Positions 1 through 7,381 are shown, counted from the first letter of the stretch. The stretch: DNA of 7,634 nt from Candidatus Coatesiibacteriota bacterium (GCA_023265785.1 JAHFSL010000109.1:1-7634); one strand, 5' to 3'. Made by a program: numbers and translations. The notes: a model not told the origin generated them from the letters alone.

Positions 1-408
1 CTCCATGACGGGGGCCAGCGCGGTGAACGACTCGACCATCGCCGCGAAGTTCTCCTTGCGCGGCAGGTCGGGCTTCTCGGGAAGCATGACCACAAAGTAG
101 TTGACGGCCCCCAGGGCGGCGCAGGCCTTCACATACGCGGCGTTCTTCTCAACCGCCGCCGTGCGCTTGGCCTTGTCCGGGGAGAGCATGCCGCCCCAGT
201 CCTTGAGGTCCACCGAGCCGACCGTCAGGCCCGCGCTTTGAACGCCCGGTCCCGCCGTGTCCCCGTCCCCCCCAACATCCACCGCCGCAAAATTGTTCTT
301 GACCGCGAACGCCGTCACCGCGGCCAGGTCCTTCTGCCAGTCGGACCAGCCCCGGCGGAACCCGATGCCGAACCCGCCGGTGCGGGTCCGGGCCGGCGTG
401 GCGCTCAT
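1..408 (-). CDS. Sugar phosphate isomerase/epimerase-like TIM-barrel protein, N-terminal part (runs off left edge)
   Basis: The first 136 codons of a leftward gene are present; the C-terminal part lies outside the window. The ATG overlaps the stop codon of the upstream gene as ATGA (405-408) and is preceded by a purine-rich GGGGAAGG (410-417), which fixes the start and suggests translational coupling. The translation fits the first half of a xylose-isomerase-like TIM barrel (AP_endonuc_2 fold). An early strand lies around FGIGFRRGW (residues 13-21), a second strand FAAVDVGGDGD (40-50) ends in acidic residues, GLTVGSVDLKDW follows at 60-71, then a long helix and strand AAYVKACAALGAVNYFVVML (90-109). 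Family members isomerise or epimerise sugars or inositol derivatives in the cytoplasm, usually with a divalent metal. The metal-binding residues of the second half are not visible, so activity and substrate cannot be stated. Pairing with the upstream barrel gene suggests two steps of one sugar pathway or a duplicated function. Confidence 0.8.
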   Translation of the reverse strand, partial: MSATPARTRTGGFGIGFRRGWSDWQKDLAAVTAFAVKNNFAAVDVGGDGDTAGPGVQSAGLTVGSVDLKDWGGMLSPDKAKRTAAVEKNAAYVKACAALGAVNYFVVMLPEKPDLPRKENFAAMVESFTALAPVME

Positions 409-1160
409 ACCTTCCCCAGGGCCTTGAGCCCCGCAAAGCACTTGGTGATCGCGTTCATCGGCGAGACCGGATCAGACTCGTGCTCCACGATGTACCACGC
501 GGTGCCGCCGCCGGCCTCACAGGCCTTGAACACTTCCGGCCACTTCACTTCGTCCTCACCAATGGCCGCCGCCTCGTTGGTCTTCGAGAAGGGCTTGAGG
601 TGGATCGTCACCGACCGGCCGGTGTGCCGCGGCAGGTAGGTCATGGGATCGGCGCCGCCATGCAGGGCGTTGCCCGTGTCGAACTGCATGATCACGTCCG
701 GGGTGGTGTTCTTCCAGAACTGCTCCCAGAGGATTTCCCCCTCCACGGCGTGAAATTCCTCGTGGTGGTTGTGATACCCCACCTTGAATCCGTGCGCCTT
801 CACCTTGGCCGCCAGGTCGTTGAAGATCTTGGCCGCGTCTTTCCAGGCCGCGAGGGTTGCTCGGCGCTCCGGCGGCAGCCACGGCACGATCAGGTAGGGA
901 TTGCCCAGCTCACGGTTGAAATCCATCGTGGCCTGGAGCTTGTCGGGCTGGAGCGTGTCGAGCCCTGTGTGGGTGCCGCAGGCCTTGAGCCCGAGGTCAT
1001 CCTGCAATTTGCGGAGTTCCTTTGCAGTTCGGCCGTGGTAGCCAGCCCACTCCACGCCCGCGTAGCCGATGGCCGCCACCTTCTTCATCGTGCCCGGCAG
1101 GTCCTTGGCCGCATCGTCACGGACCGAGTACAACTGCACACCGACGGGAATCCTTGCCAT
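405..1160 (-). CDS. Sugar phosphate isomerase/epimerase (xylose isomerase-like TIM barrel)
   Basis: This is a complete 251-residue protein, normal for the AP_endonuc_2/xylose-isomerase-like TIM-barrel family. The reading frame is open further upstream to 1226, but the ATG at 1160 is preferred because AGGAGG (1166-1171) sits five bases before it and the protein then begins directly with the family's typical first strand, VGVQLYSVRDD (residues 7-17). Candidate metal and catalytic residues are all present: Glu37 in GVEWAGY, the strand VGYHNHHEEF (127-136), Asp161 in FDTGN (160-164), His187 in IHLK and Glu226 in IVEHES. No signal peptide is seen, so it should be cytoplasmic. Such proteins are common in glycan-degrading bacteria, often several per genome and annotated only as isomerase/epimerase. 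The neighbour downstream overlaps by four bases and is another barrel of the same superfamily; the divergent neighbour is a secreted glycosidase-like protein. Family assignment is secure; the substrate (keto-sugar, inosose or other) is not determinable. Confidence 0.9.
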   Translation of the reverse strand: MARIPVGVQLYSVRDDAAKDLPGTMKKVAAIGYAGVEWAGYHGRTAKELRKLQDDLGLKACGTHTGLDTLQPDKLQATMDFNRELGNPYLIVPWLPPERRATLAAWKDAAKIFNDLAAKVKAHGFKVGYHNHHEEFHAVEGEILWEQFWKNTTPDVIMQFDTGNALHGGADPMTYLPRHTGRSVTIHLKPFSKTNEAAAIGEDEVKWPEVFKACEAGGGTAWYIVEHESDPVSPMNAITKCFAGLKALGKV

Positions 1161-1228
1161 GATGCCCTCCTGGTGCCGGCCGGCCCCTTCACCTGCGGGG
1201 CGGCGGACTTGGGCGTACAGTAACACAG
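1161..1228. promoter_or_regulatory. Divergent intergenic region between isomerase pair and glycosidase gene
   Basis: This 68-base spacer must hold both promoters unless they lie inside coding sequence. The only AT-richer patch is around 1214-1230. On the plus strand TACAGT (1216-1221) resembles a -10 element and ends seven bases before the glycosidase ATG at 1229, where a transcript could start at or next to the start codon. The same patch read leftward gives TACTGT, which could serve the isomerases with a leader of roughly 50 bases. I see no good -35 match at 16-18 bases on either strand and no clear operator repeat. The regulatory role follows from gene orientation; the -10 element is only a weak suggestion. 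Confidence 0.35.
1166..1171 (-). promoter_or_regulatory. Shine-Dalgarno site of the isomerase gene
   Basis: AGGAGG on the minus strand, followed by five bases (GCATC) and the ATG at 1160. It decides the start of the 251-residue isomerase over the longer open frame reaching 1226. Confidence 0.8.
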
Positions 1229-4171
1229 ATGCGATTCGCCGGCGTGCTGTTGGCCGTCAGCCTCCTCGTTCCGGGTCGGCCCGCCCGCGCACTCACCCTC
1301 CCGAATCCCCCGGTCCAACGGGGCAACGGCGAGACCGCCACCGAATGGCGGTCCGACCCCCTGCCCCTCAAGGCCGGCTGGGTGTACCGGCTCACCTTCC
1401 GGGCGCGGTCAGTGGACGGCGCCGGCGGGACGGCGACCAGCGGCCCCCCGTTCTGCAACCGGGATCTGGGTGATCCCGGGGCGGCGTGGCACGAGTACGA
1501 CTCCGTCTTCTTCACCCCTGCCGTCCTGCCGCCGGAGGAGGCGCGGGTGCGGTTCGGCCAGTGGATGCGGCGGGGCGGCGTGGAGTTTTCGGGGGCCACG
1601 GTGGATCCCTGCGATGCCGTGTACGACCATGCGGCGGGATTCGAGTTGGGTGACGGCGAGCGGGTGACGGGCACCGTCTATGAATACGCGGGCCCGGGAG
1701 GCGGGGCCACCGGCAACCATGCCCGGCCGCTGTTCTCGCATCGGGCCGGATTCAACACCAACCGGTGGGTGCTGGGACCCGGCGGGGAGGTCGTCTACCG
1801 GCACGCGGTGGGCGGCCGGACCCTGCTCGCCGCCACGATCGAGGCGGGCGTCACCTACCATGTCTCGGGCACGCTGGTCGTCGAAGCCTCGGCCAACGGC
1901 CGGGAATGGATCTGGCTGGGCGTCATTCCGGGCGAGGGTCACCGCGCGTTCCCGCTGGCCGCGCCGTTCGTGCCGGGACGGACCATCTGGGTGCGGCTCT
2001 CCACGCGCCCCGCCGCCGCGGGCGGACCCGTGGAGCTCCAGGTGGGCGCCTACGGCTTCCGCGCGATCCTCGACGGCGCCGCGGTCCGCGCCGCCGGCCG
2101 GACGCGATTCATCGCGACCACCGCCAACGACCCGCGGTTTGATGTCGCCTTTGATGACCTGGGCGAGGGATTCCCCGGCGGGGCGAATCTGATCGCCGCC
2201 CGGACCACGGGGTTCACCACCGCGCCCGTCGTGGTGCAAACCACGGCGGTCTCCACGCGCAACGGCGATCCGCTGATTTCCACGAAATACACCGGCAAGA
2301 TCATGCCGGGTGAGCGCACCCTCAAGGTGCCCTATCCCGTCACGGGCCCCGGCGAGTACCGGGTCGAACTGACATTCGGGTTGGACTCACCGTACCGCGC
2401 CGAATTCCGGTTCCGGGTGCCGGCGCTGTATGACGAGGCCTTTGGAGCCGTCCTGCCCGGCTCCCTGCCCGGCGTCGGGCTCTGGTGGTGTACCGCCGGG
2501 TGGAAGGTGAGCCGCACCCGCGCCCTGCCGGTGGATCCCGCCCCCGCCATCCGGATCGCCGCCGCCGCCAACGAGGCGGAAGCCGCGCAAGTTGTCGTCC
2601 GGCCCACGCTCCCCGTCACCGCCCTGCTTCCGGTGGTCGGCGACCTCAAGGGGCCCGGCCGTGCCCGCATTCCCGCCGCCAGCGTGGACCTGCTCTGGGT
2701 CCGGCATGTGGCCGTCGAGCACCCCAGCGATGCCGCGGGAGCCGTCGGGGACTGGCCCGACCCGCTGATCCCCGTGACCGTTCCCGTGGACCTGGAGGCG
2801 GGTCGCAACGCCCCCCTCTGGGTGCGCGTGCGCGTGCCGCGCGGGACCCCGCCCGGCACCTACACCGGAACCATCCGGTTCAACTCCGCCGCCTGGCACG
2901 CGTCGGCCACCCTGCTGGTGGAGGTCTACGGATTCGATCTGCCGGACCGGATGACGCTGGATTCCGCGTTCGGCTTTGACGCGGACCTCATGTTCAAGTA
3001 CCACCATCTCACCGATGAGCGGTCGCGCCGCCGCGCATTGGACCTCTACTGGGCCGATTTCGCCGCCCACCATGTCGGTCCCTTTGCCTACGACACCGCG
3101 CCCCTCGATCCCGCCCCCACGGTGTGGACCCGAACCGCCGATGCGGACGGACCCGTCCCGGTCATCGATTGGAAGGGATGGGATCGGGAGATGGCGCGGA
3201 TGTTCAAGACCTATCAATTCGGATCATTCACATTTGGTGTGCCCGGCATGTGGGGCGGCGATGGCGACGCCCGGCCCGAACTGGCCGGGTTCCGGGAGGG
3301 GACGACCGGGTATGAGACCGCGTTTCACCGCTGGTGCGTGGAGGCGCAGACGCACCTCGAGCAGAAGGGCTGGCTTGATCGCGCCTTTGTGTATTGGGAG
3401 GACGAGCCCCAGGAGAAGGACTTCCCCCGGGTTATGGCCGGCATGAACCGGCTGAAGACCCATCTGCCCCGCGTTCGGCGCCTGCTGACCAAGGAGCCGC
3501 GGCCGGAACTGGAGGGTGGCGGGGTCAACTTGTGGTGCCCGATCCTGGACACCTGGGACCACGATCGGGATGTGGTGCGGCGCAAGCCCGACGAGCAATT
3601 CTGGTGGTACATCTGCACCGGGCCCAAGGAACCGTTTGTCGGGGAATTCATTGACCGGCCCTCACCGGACCTGCGCGTCTGGTGCTGGCAGTCCTGGGCC
3701 GAGTCGGTCACCGGCATCCTGATCTGGGCGACCGACTACTGGACCTCGCGCGCCGCCTTCCCTGATCCCGAAGCGCCGCAGAATCCCTATGGCGATCCGG
3801 AATCCTGGGTGCGGGAGGGCGCCCCCGGGTTCCGCGGCGAGTGGGGCAACGGCGACGGCCGGTTCCTGTATCCCCCCCTCGCCGCGGCGGACGGCCACCC
3901 GGCCAAGCCACTCATCGAAGGCCCCGTTGACTCCATCCGGTGGGAACATCTGCGCGATGGGATCGAGGATTACGAATACCTCGCGATCCTCAAGCGCCTC
4001 CTCGCCGCAAAGGGCGCCGCGCTGTCCGCCGCAGACCGCAAGGCCATGACGGACTTGCTCATCGTTCCACCGGAGATTTCTTCATCGCTTACGACCTGGA
4101 CGAAAAACGATACCGCCATCCTCGCCCGCCGCGACGCCCTCGCCCTGGCGATCGAGAGGCTCTCCCGCTAG
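1229..4171 (+). CDS. Exported multidomain GH123-like (DUF4091) glycoside hydrolase
   Basis: This is a 980-residue protein. Residues 1-21 form a signal peptide (one Arg, hydrophobic AGVLLAVSLLV, probable cleavage after PARA), so it is exported. Residues about 22-130 look like a carbohydrate-binding jelly roll (WVYRLTFRARS at 51-61, paired with a VRFGQWM strand at 107-113). About 140-280 appears to be a second beta-sandwich, about 330-400 an Ig-like strand set and about 405-570 a GH123 N-terminal beta domain. From about 575 the family's barrel follows. Its hallmarks are VYWEDEP (721-727) with the adjacent Asp725-Glu726 pair used by GH123 N-acetylgalactosaminidases in substrate-assisted catalysis, FWWYICTGP (791-799), GILIWATDYW (829-838) and the C-terminal signature WEHLRDGIEDYEYLAIL (905-921). 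It is longer than minimal GH123 enzymes because of the extra N-terminal regions. No ribosome-binding site precedes the ATG, yet the signal peptide starts there and no other likely start codon lies close upstream. Amino-sugar specificity is inferred; many DUF4091 proteins are uncharacterised. Confidence 0.85.
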   Translation: MRFAGVLLAVSLLVPGRPARALTLPNPPVQRGNGETATEWRSDPLPLKAGWVYRLTFRARSVDGAGGTATSGPPFCNRDLGDPGAAWHEYDSVFFTPAVLPPEEARVRFGQWMRRGGVEFSGATVDPCDAVYDHAAGFELGDGERVTGTVYEYAGPGGGATGNHARPLFSHRAGFNTNRWVLGPGGEVVYRHAVGGRTLLAATIEAGVTYHVSGTLVVEASANGREWIWLGVIPGEGHRAFPLAAPFVPGRTIWVRLSTRPAAAGGPVELQVGAYGFRAILDGAAVRAAGRTRFIATTANDPRFDVAFDDLGEGFPGGANLIAARTTGFTTAPVVVQTTAVSTRNGDPLISTKYTGKIMPGERTLKVPYPVTGPGEYRVELTFGLDSPYRAEFRFRVPALYDEAFGAVLPGSLPGVGLWWCTAGWKVSRTRALPVDPAPAIRIAAAANEAEAAQVVVRPTLPVTALLPVVGDLKGPGRARIPAASVDLLWVRHVAVEHPSDAAGAVGDWPDPLIPVTVPVDLEAGRNAPLWVRVRVPRGTPPGTYTGTIRFNSAAWHASATLLVEVYGFDLPDRMTLDSAFGFDADLMFKYHHLTDERSRRRALDLYWADFAAHHVGPFAYDTAPLDPAPTVWTRTADADGPVPVIDWKGWDREMARMFKTYQFGSFTFGVPGMWGGDGDARPELAGFREGTTGYETAFHRWCVEAQTHLEQKGWLDRAFVYWEDEPQEKDFPRVMAGMNRLKTHLPRVRRLLTKEPRPELEGGGVNLWCPILDTWDHDRDVVRRKPDEQFWWYICTGPKEPFVGEFIDRPSPDLRVWCWQSWAESVTGILIWATDYWTSRAAFPDPEAPQNPYGDPESWVREGAPGFRGEWGNGDGRFLYPPLAAADGHPAKPLIEGPVDSIRWEHLRDGIEDYEYLAILKRLLAAKGAALSAADRKAMTDLLIVPPEISSSLTTWTKNDTAILARRDALALAIERLSR

Positions 4172-4205
4172 GGCGTGCGCCGCTGGTCGGCCGTCATCGC
4201 ACCCA
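4172..4205. other. Convergent intergenic junction, 34 bases
   Basis: The stop codons of the rightward glycosidase gene and the leftward ATPase gene are only 34 bases apart. The spacer can form a small hairpin, GCCG-CTGGT-CGGC (4179-4191), and GTGCG (4175-4179) can alternatively pair with CGCAC (4198-4202). Neither is followed by a T-run on either strand, so this is not a canonical intrinsic terminator. Transcription from both sides may end by Rho or collide here. Confidence 0.4.
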
Positions 4206-5726
4206 TCAGCCCTCGCCATCTCCCCACTTCGCGAGAAACCTGTCAATGAACCCGCGCGGCGACTTCTCCAGTTCGAGATATCCGGCAAGGACCCAGGCAA
4301 TGCAGAGGGCGACATGATACTCCTCGCTCCCGTCCCTGACCGCCCGAACCCAGGCGGGGTGGATCCGGTTGATAAGAATCTGGTCTTCCTCAAGCCGCGC
4401 AAGATCCTCCCGTACCGGGTTGTCCTCAAACGCCACTTTGATCCCGGGCCGGCGGGACCTCCGGCCCGACGAGAGATCCTCCGGTCCGCCAGCCTGCGGC
4501 TCGGGAGACAGATGAGTGGATGAATCGTCGCCGGGTGGGGAGGCAGGTGCGGGCTTCTCCGGTTCGGCGGTGAACGGGTCGGACGCCGCGAACGGATCAG
4601 CGGCGACCACCTCGGCACCGGCCTCCATCTTCGGCTCTCCGGACACCCCGGCCAGCCTCCGTCCAAGCAGGGGCGACAATTCAGGGAAGTCCGCCATTAA
4701 CCCGTCAATGACCCGCTCGAACCGGCGGCCCAGATCGGCGGATTTCTTCATCGTCTGGGCGGGCGGGGCCAGTTCGCCGAACTCGCGTAAGACCGGCTCC
4801 ACCGCCTGCTGGATGGCCTTGCGCAGGAGGTAGTACTTCCGAAGACTGGTCCCGTCCTTCAGGAAATCCGCCTTGTTGGTGGTCAGCAGATCCACGAGCC
4901 GCGGCACCTCGATCAATCCTGTGATGAGACGGGGCGACCGGGGCGTGATCCCGAGCCAGTCCCAGCCGCGCTTGATCGTCTTGCCGTAGGCCGAAACCGC
5001 GATCCCCGCGTGCGCGTCCGGTAGGGGCGCGGCGGCGCGGGCGACGAACCCGAGGCCCACCATGCGGCCGGCACCCGGGGCCCGGACCCAGACGGTCTTC
5101 CGCCCGATCAGGGCGGGCAGATCCAACGGGACGACGGGTCGGCCGTTCACCTCGATCACCGTCCCCCGCGGATAGACGGTCTTGAGAATCTCGGCCATCT
5201 CCGGGGACAGGAGGGCGGTAAAATGCTCGGCAATCAGCCGCTCGAGGTAGTCAGGCTTGAGAAGCGGCGAGGTTTTTTCGGATGCGATGACGGTCACAGC
5301 GGTCCCGTGCGGCCCAGGGACGAGTCCGGAGGGAGGGAAATAATTCCACGGGGCGCGCCGGGGGGTGTCGAGCCGCCACCGGGTGGCCCGGTGAAACCTA
5401 CCCCGGCGAGTCTCAGTGATCACGGCCTCGGCCAAAAGGAGGGCCAGTTTGGCGCCCACGCCGGCAAAGCCGATGCCGCGGCCACGATGCTTGGTCGTGG
5501 CAGCAATGTCGTGGTAGCGCTTGAGCATGGAGAGCGTCATCCCGGCGCCGTCGTCCAACACGGTCAGCCGGCGGGCCGAAAACTCCGTGGTGAGCGACAC
5601 CCGGCCGGCCCCGGAATCCAGCGCGTTGGCGATGAGTTCCGTGACGACGACCTCTTCCTCCGGAAACGGGTAGGCATCCCGCAGGTCCTCCAGCAGGTGG
5701 CGGATCTCAACGCGCGTCTCACCCAT
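4206..5726 (-). CDS. Stand-alone GHKL-superfamily ATPase (Hsp90/MutL/MORC-like)
   Basis: This is a 506-residue cytoplasmic protein with no signal peptide or membrane segment. Residues 1-150 hold the Bergerat ATP-binding fold: N-box ELIANALDSGA (30-40; Glu30, Asn34), G1 motif DDGAGM (58-63) and glycine-rich lid GRGIGFAGVGAK (82-93). All key residues are present, so it should bind ATP. Residues about 185-320 resemble an S5-type transducer domain, including GIAVSAYGKTIKRGW (241-255) and LTTNKADFL (281-289), whose Lys285 is a candidate for the gamma-phosphate-sensing lysine of MutL and MORC proteins. A Pro/Ala/Asp-rich, probably disordered linker with two DPF repeats spans about 365-428. A compact helical end follows, with INRIHPAW (452-459) and EEYHVALCIAWVLAGYL (468-484). 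The start is supported by GGAGGT (5732-5737) five bases before the ATG. It is last in a leftward four-gene run. Family members include chaperones, DNA repair and conflict-system ATPases; the specific role is unknown. Confidence 0.85.
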   Translation of the reverse strand: MGETRVEIRHLLEDLRDAYPFPEEEVVVTELIANALDSGAGRVSLTTEFSARRLTVLDDGAGMTLSMLKRYHDIAATTKHRGRGIGFAGVGAKLALLLAEAVITETRRGRFHRATRWRLDTPRRAPWNYFPPSGLVPGPHGTAVTVIASEKTSPLLKPDYLERLIAEHFTALLSPEMAEILKTVYPRGTVIEVNGRPVVPLDLPALIGRKTVWVRAPGAGRMVGLGFVARAAAPLPDAHAGIAVSAYGKTIKRGWDWLGITPRSPRLITGLIEVPRLVDLLTTNKADFLKDGTSLRKYYLLRKAIQQAVEPVLREFGELAPPAQTMKKSADLGRRFERVIDGLMADFPELSPLLGRRLAGVSGEPKMEAGAEVVAADPFAASDPFTAEPEKPAPASPPGDDSSTHLSPEPQAGGPEDLSSGRRSRRPGIKVAFEDNPVREDLARLEEDQILINRIHPAWVRAVRDGSEEYHVALCIAWVLAGYLELEKSPRGFIDRFLAKWGDGEG

Positions 5727-5731
5727 GGGTG

Positions 5732-5737
5732 ACCTCC
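5732..5737 (-). promoter_or_regulatory. Shine-Dalgarno site of the GHKL ATPase gene
   Basis: GGAGGT on the minus strand, five bases (CACCC) before the ATG at 5726. It is the strongest ribosome-binding site in the leftward run and lies inside the 33-base gap after the lipid kinase gene. Confidence 0.75.
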
Positions 5738-5759
5738 AGAATAGCCTGAGGGACGGCCG

Positions 5760-6668
5760 TCACGCCGGGTGGAGGCCGCGGGGAACATACAGCGCCAATT
5801 GGCGTGATCTGATCGAAACATCCAGCGCCTTGATGGCCGGGTAGAGTTCGCCGTCAATCATGAGGGGGGCCGGCCGGGTCAGCACCACGGAAAGCCGTTT
5901 GGCCTGCCCCTGGGAGGCGGGCTTCCACCACGAACCGCGGGTGAACAGGGAGGCGGTGTGAAGCGACTGCCCCACCACGCCTGCATTCATTTCCATGACA
6001 TCAAACTTTCCATCCGTGAGGCTGGCCCTGGGGAACGGGACCAGGTTCCCGGCATGGCGGGTGGCACCGACCAACAGGCCGGTCATCCGGCGCCGCTTCG
6101 CGCGGGCGCCATCCGCCCGGACGGTGGCGGTGAAGGCAGGAACGCCCACGGCGCCCAGGAATGTGGCCAGTGGCCCCGGCATGGCGCTCCAGCCCCGGCC
6201 CAGGTGTCGGGCGACCCCGGCCGCCCGGACGGGAAAGCCTAATGCCAAGGTGGCCCCCACGACGCAGGACCGTTTCCCGCCCTTGGCGTCCCGGAAGGTC
6301 GCCTGCACGACATCCACCGGCTCGGTCCGCCCCTCCGCCACGGCGTCCAGTGTGGCCGCCAGGTCGGGCAATCCCAGGTCACGGCCCAGCGAGTTGGAGG
6401 TGCCGGACGGCAGGACGGCCAGCGACTGGGTCGCGGTGTTCATGCCCGTGAGCACTTCATGGACCGTCCCGTCGCCGCCGATCACCAGGAAGCCCGGGGC
6501 GTTGCTGAATGTGCGAGCCCACTCCTCGGCATGCCCCGGTCGGAGTGTCTGGTACACGCCCGCGGCAAACCCGCCCGTCAGCGCCTGCCGGATGGACTGC
6601 AGGCGCTCCCCTACGGCCCCATCCCCCGCCGCCGGGTTCACGATGGCCACCAGCTTGCGCGCGTCCAC
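5760..6668 (-). CDS. Diacylglycerol/sphingosine kinase family lipid kinase (YegS/LCB5-like)
   Basis: The protein has 302 residues starting at a GTG. The frame is open to an ATG at 6815, but that would add 49 non-homologous residues lying over the HAD gene. The GTG gives the family's usual start, first strand KLVAIVNPAAGDG (residues 5-17), and a modest AGGT lies five bases upstream, overlapping the HAD stop codon. Conserved DAGK_cat motifs are present: FLVIGGDGTVHEV (60-72) with the nucleotide-binding GGDGT, AVLPSGTSNSLGRDLGL (84-100) and, in the C-terminal beta domain, LMIDGELYP (269-277). Length and layout match bacterial YegS/DgkB-type enzymes, which transfer phosphate from ATP to diacylglycerol or another lipid alcohol at the inner face of the membrane. 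Position seven bases after the HAD phosphatase suggests co-translation. The exact lipid substrate cannot be read from sequence. Confidence 0.9.
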   Translation of the reverse strand: MDARKLVAIVNPAAGDGAVGERLQSIRQALTGGFAAGVYQTLRPGHAEEWARTFSNAPGFLVIGGDGTVHEVLTGMNTATQSLAVLPSGTSNSLGRDLGLPDLAATLDAVAEGRTEPVDVVQATFRDAKGGKRSCVVGATLALGFPVRAAGVARHLGRGWSAMPGPLATFLGAVGVPAFTATVRADGARAKRRRMTGLLVGATRHAGNLVPFPRASLTDGKFDVMEMNAGVVGQSLHTASLFTRGSWWKPASQGQAKRLSVVLTRPAPLMIDGELYPAIKALDVSIRSRQLALYVPRGLHPA

Positions 6669-6675
6669 CCGTGAC

Positions 6676-7347
6676 CTAGGCGGCGCGAACGAGCGCGGGC
6701 AGTTCGGCCAGCGATCGGATCGTCGGCACCCGCGGGTCAGAAGGAACGGCGGGATTGCGGTTGAGCCAAACTCCCCGGAGGCCGGCGTCTGTCGCGGCGA
6801 GCGCGTCGGTTGCAAGTCGGTCGCCGATGTACCAGCAATCCCAAGGTGGAAGCCCGGCCCTGCGACAGGCCTCCACGAAGATTGGCGCCTCGGGTTTCGG
6901 GACTCCCACTTCCTCAGACACCACCATCATCTCAAACTTGCCGGCCAGTCCGGTGCGAGTCATCTTGGAGCGCTGTTGCTCAATCTGTCCATTGGTGATT
7001 ACTCCCAGCCGGTGGTCCCGCAACGCGTCGAGCGCCGGCAGGACATCGTCGAAGATTCGCCAGTCAGCGACATAGGCGTCCAGATAGACCTGGAACCGGC
7101 GGTCCGCCTCGGCATCAGACACTCCGGGAGTGAATTCCCGGATTCGCGCCCGCCGCTGTTCCTGCATGGAAATCTCCTTGCGGAGGTATCGGTCGAACCA
7201 ACGCTCAAGCGCCTCACGCCAGCGAACCTGAAAGGCTTCCACGTCGCATGGAAGATCGGCCTTGAAGACCCGGCAATAAGTCGCAACCGCCCCACGGACA
7301 TTGGCATCGTCGTCAAACAGCGTCCCGTCAAGGTCAAAGAAGATCAC
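6676..7347 (-). CDS. HAD-superfamily hydrolase, subfamily IA (phosphatase-like)
   Basis: This is a 223-residue protein with all four HAD motifs: motif I FFDLDGTLF (3-11) with nucleophile Asp5 and acid/base Asp7, motif II ITNG (117-120), motif III Lys151 in VGVPKPEAPIF (147-157), and motif IV IGDRLATDALAA (174-185). Residues about 15-95 form the helical cap of the C1 type, so a small phosphorylated metabolite is the likely substrate. It resembles YjjG-like nucleotidases and N-acylneuraminate-9-phosphatase-like proteins in overall layout, but the substrate is not determined. The start is a GTG and is well fixed: an in-frame TAG (7357-7359) lies just upstream and no other start codon falls between. 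A partial Shine-Dalgarno, AGGTTG, covers 7353-7358. The gene sits 34 bases after the helicase stop and 7 bases before the lipid kinase start, consistent with one operon. Confidence 0.9.
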   Translation of the reverse strand: MIFFDLDGTLFDDDANVRGAVATYCRVFKADLPCDVEAFQVRWREALERWFDRYLRKEISMQEQRRARIREFTPGVSDAEADRRFQVYLDAYVADWRIFDDVLPALDALRDHRLGVITNGQIEQQRSKMTRTGLAGKFEMMVVSEEVGVPKPEAPIFVEACRRAGLPPWDCWYIGDRLATDALAATDAGLRGVWLNRNPAVPSDPRVPTIRSLAELPALVRAA

Positions 7348-7381
7348 GGAAACAACCTACCAAACCCACCCGCGGACCGGG

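Noticed and set aside
480..1223. 247-codon plus-strand open frame opposite the isomerase gene
   Set aside because: It is a mirror of the isomerase codons, with no recognisable motif; the opposite strand encodes a clear TIM-barrel enzyme with a strong ribosome-binding site.
1161..1226. N-terminal extension of the isomerase to 1226
   Set aside because: The extra 22 residues would span the divergent spacer and cover the AGGAGG site; the family's first strand begins just after the ATG at 1160.
1409..3217. Two long minus-strand open frames (1409-2239 and 2387-3217) inside the glycosidase gene
   Set aside because: Gly/Arg/His-rich translations without domain signals, lying entirely within a well-supported signal-peptide-bearing gene on the other strand.
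4175..4202. Hairpins in the convergent gap as an intrinsic terminator
   Set aside because: Stems are only four to five base pairs and there is no T-run on either strand, so a terminator call is not supported.
6669..6815. N-terminal extension of the lipid kinase from the ATG at 6815
   Set aside because: The added 49 residues overlap the HAD gene and do not resemble the kinase family, whose first strand begins right after the GTG at 6668.
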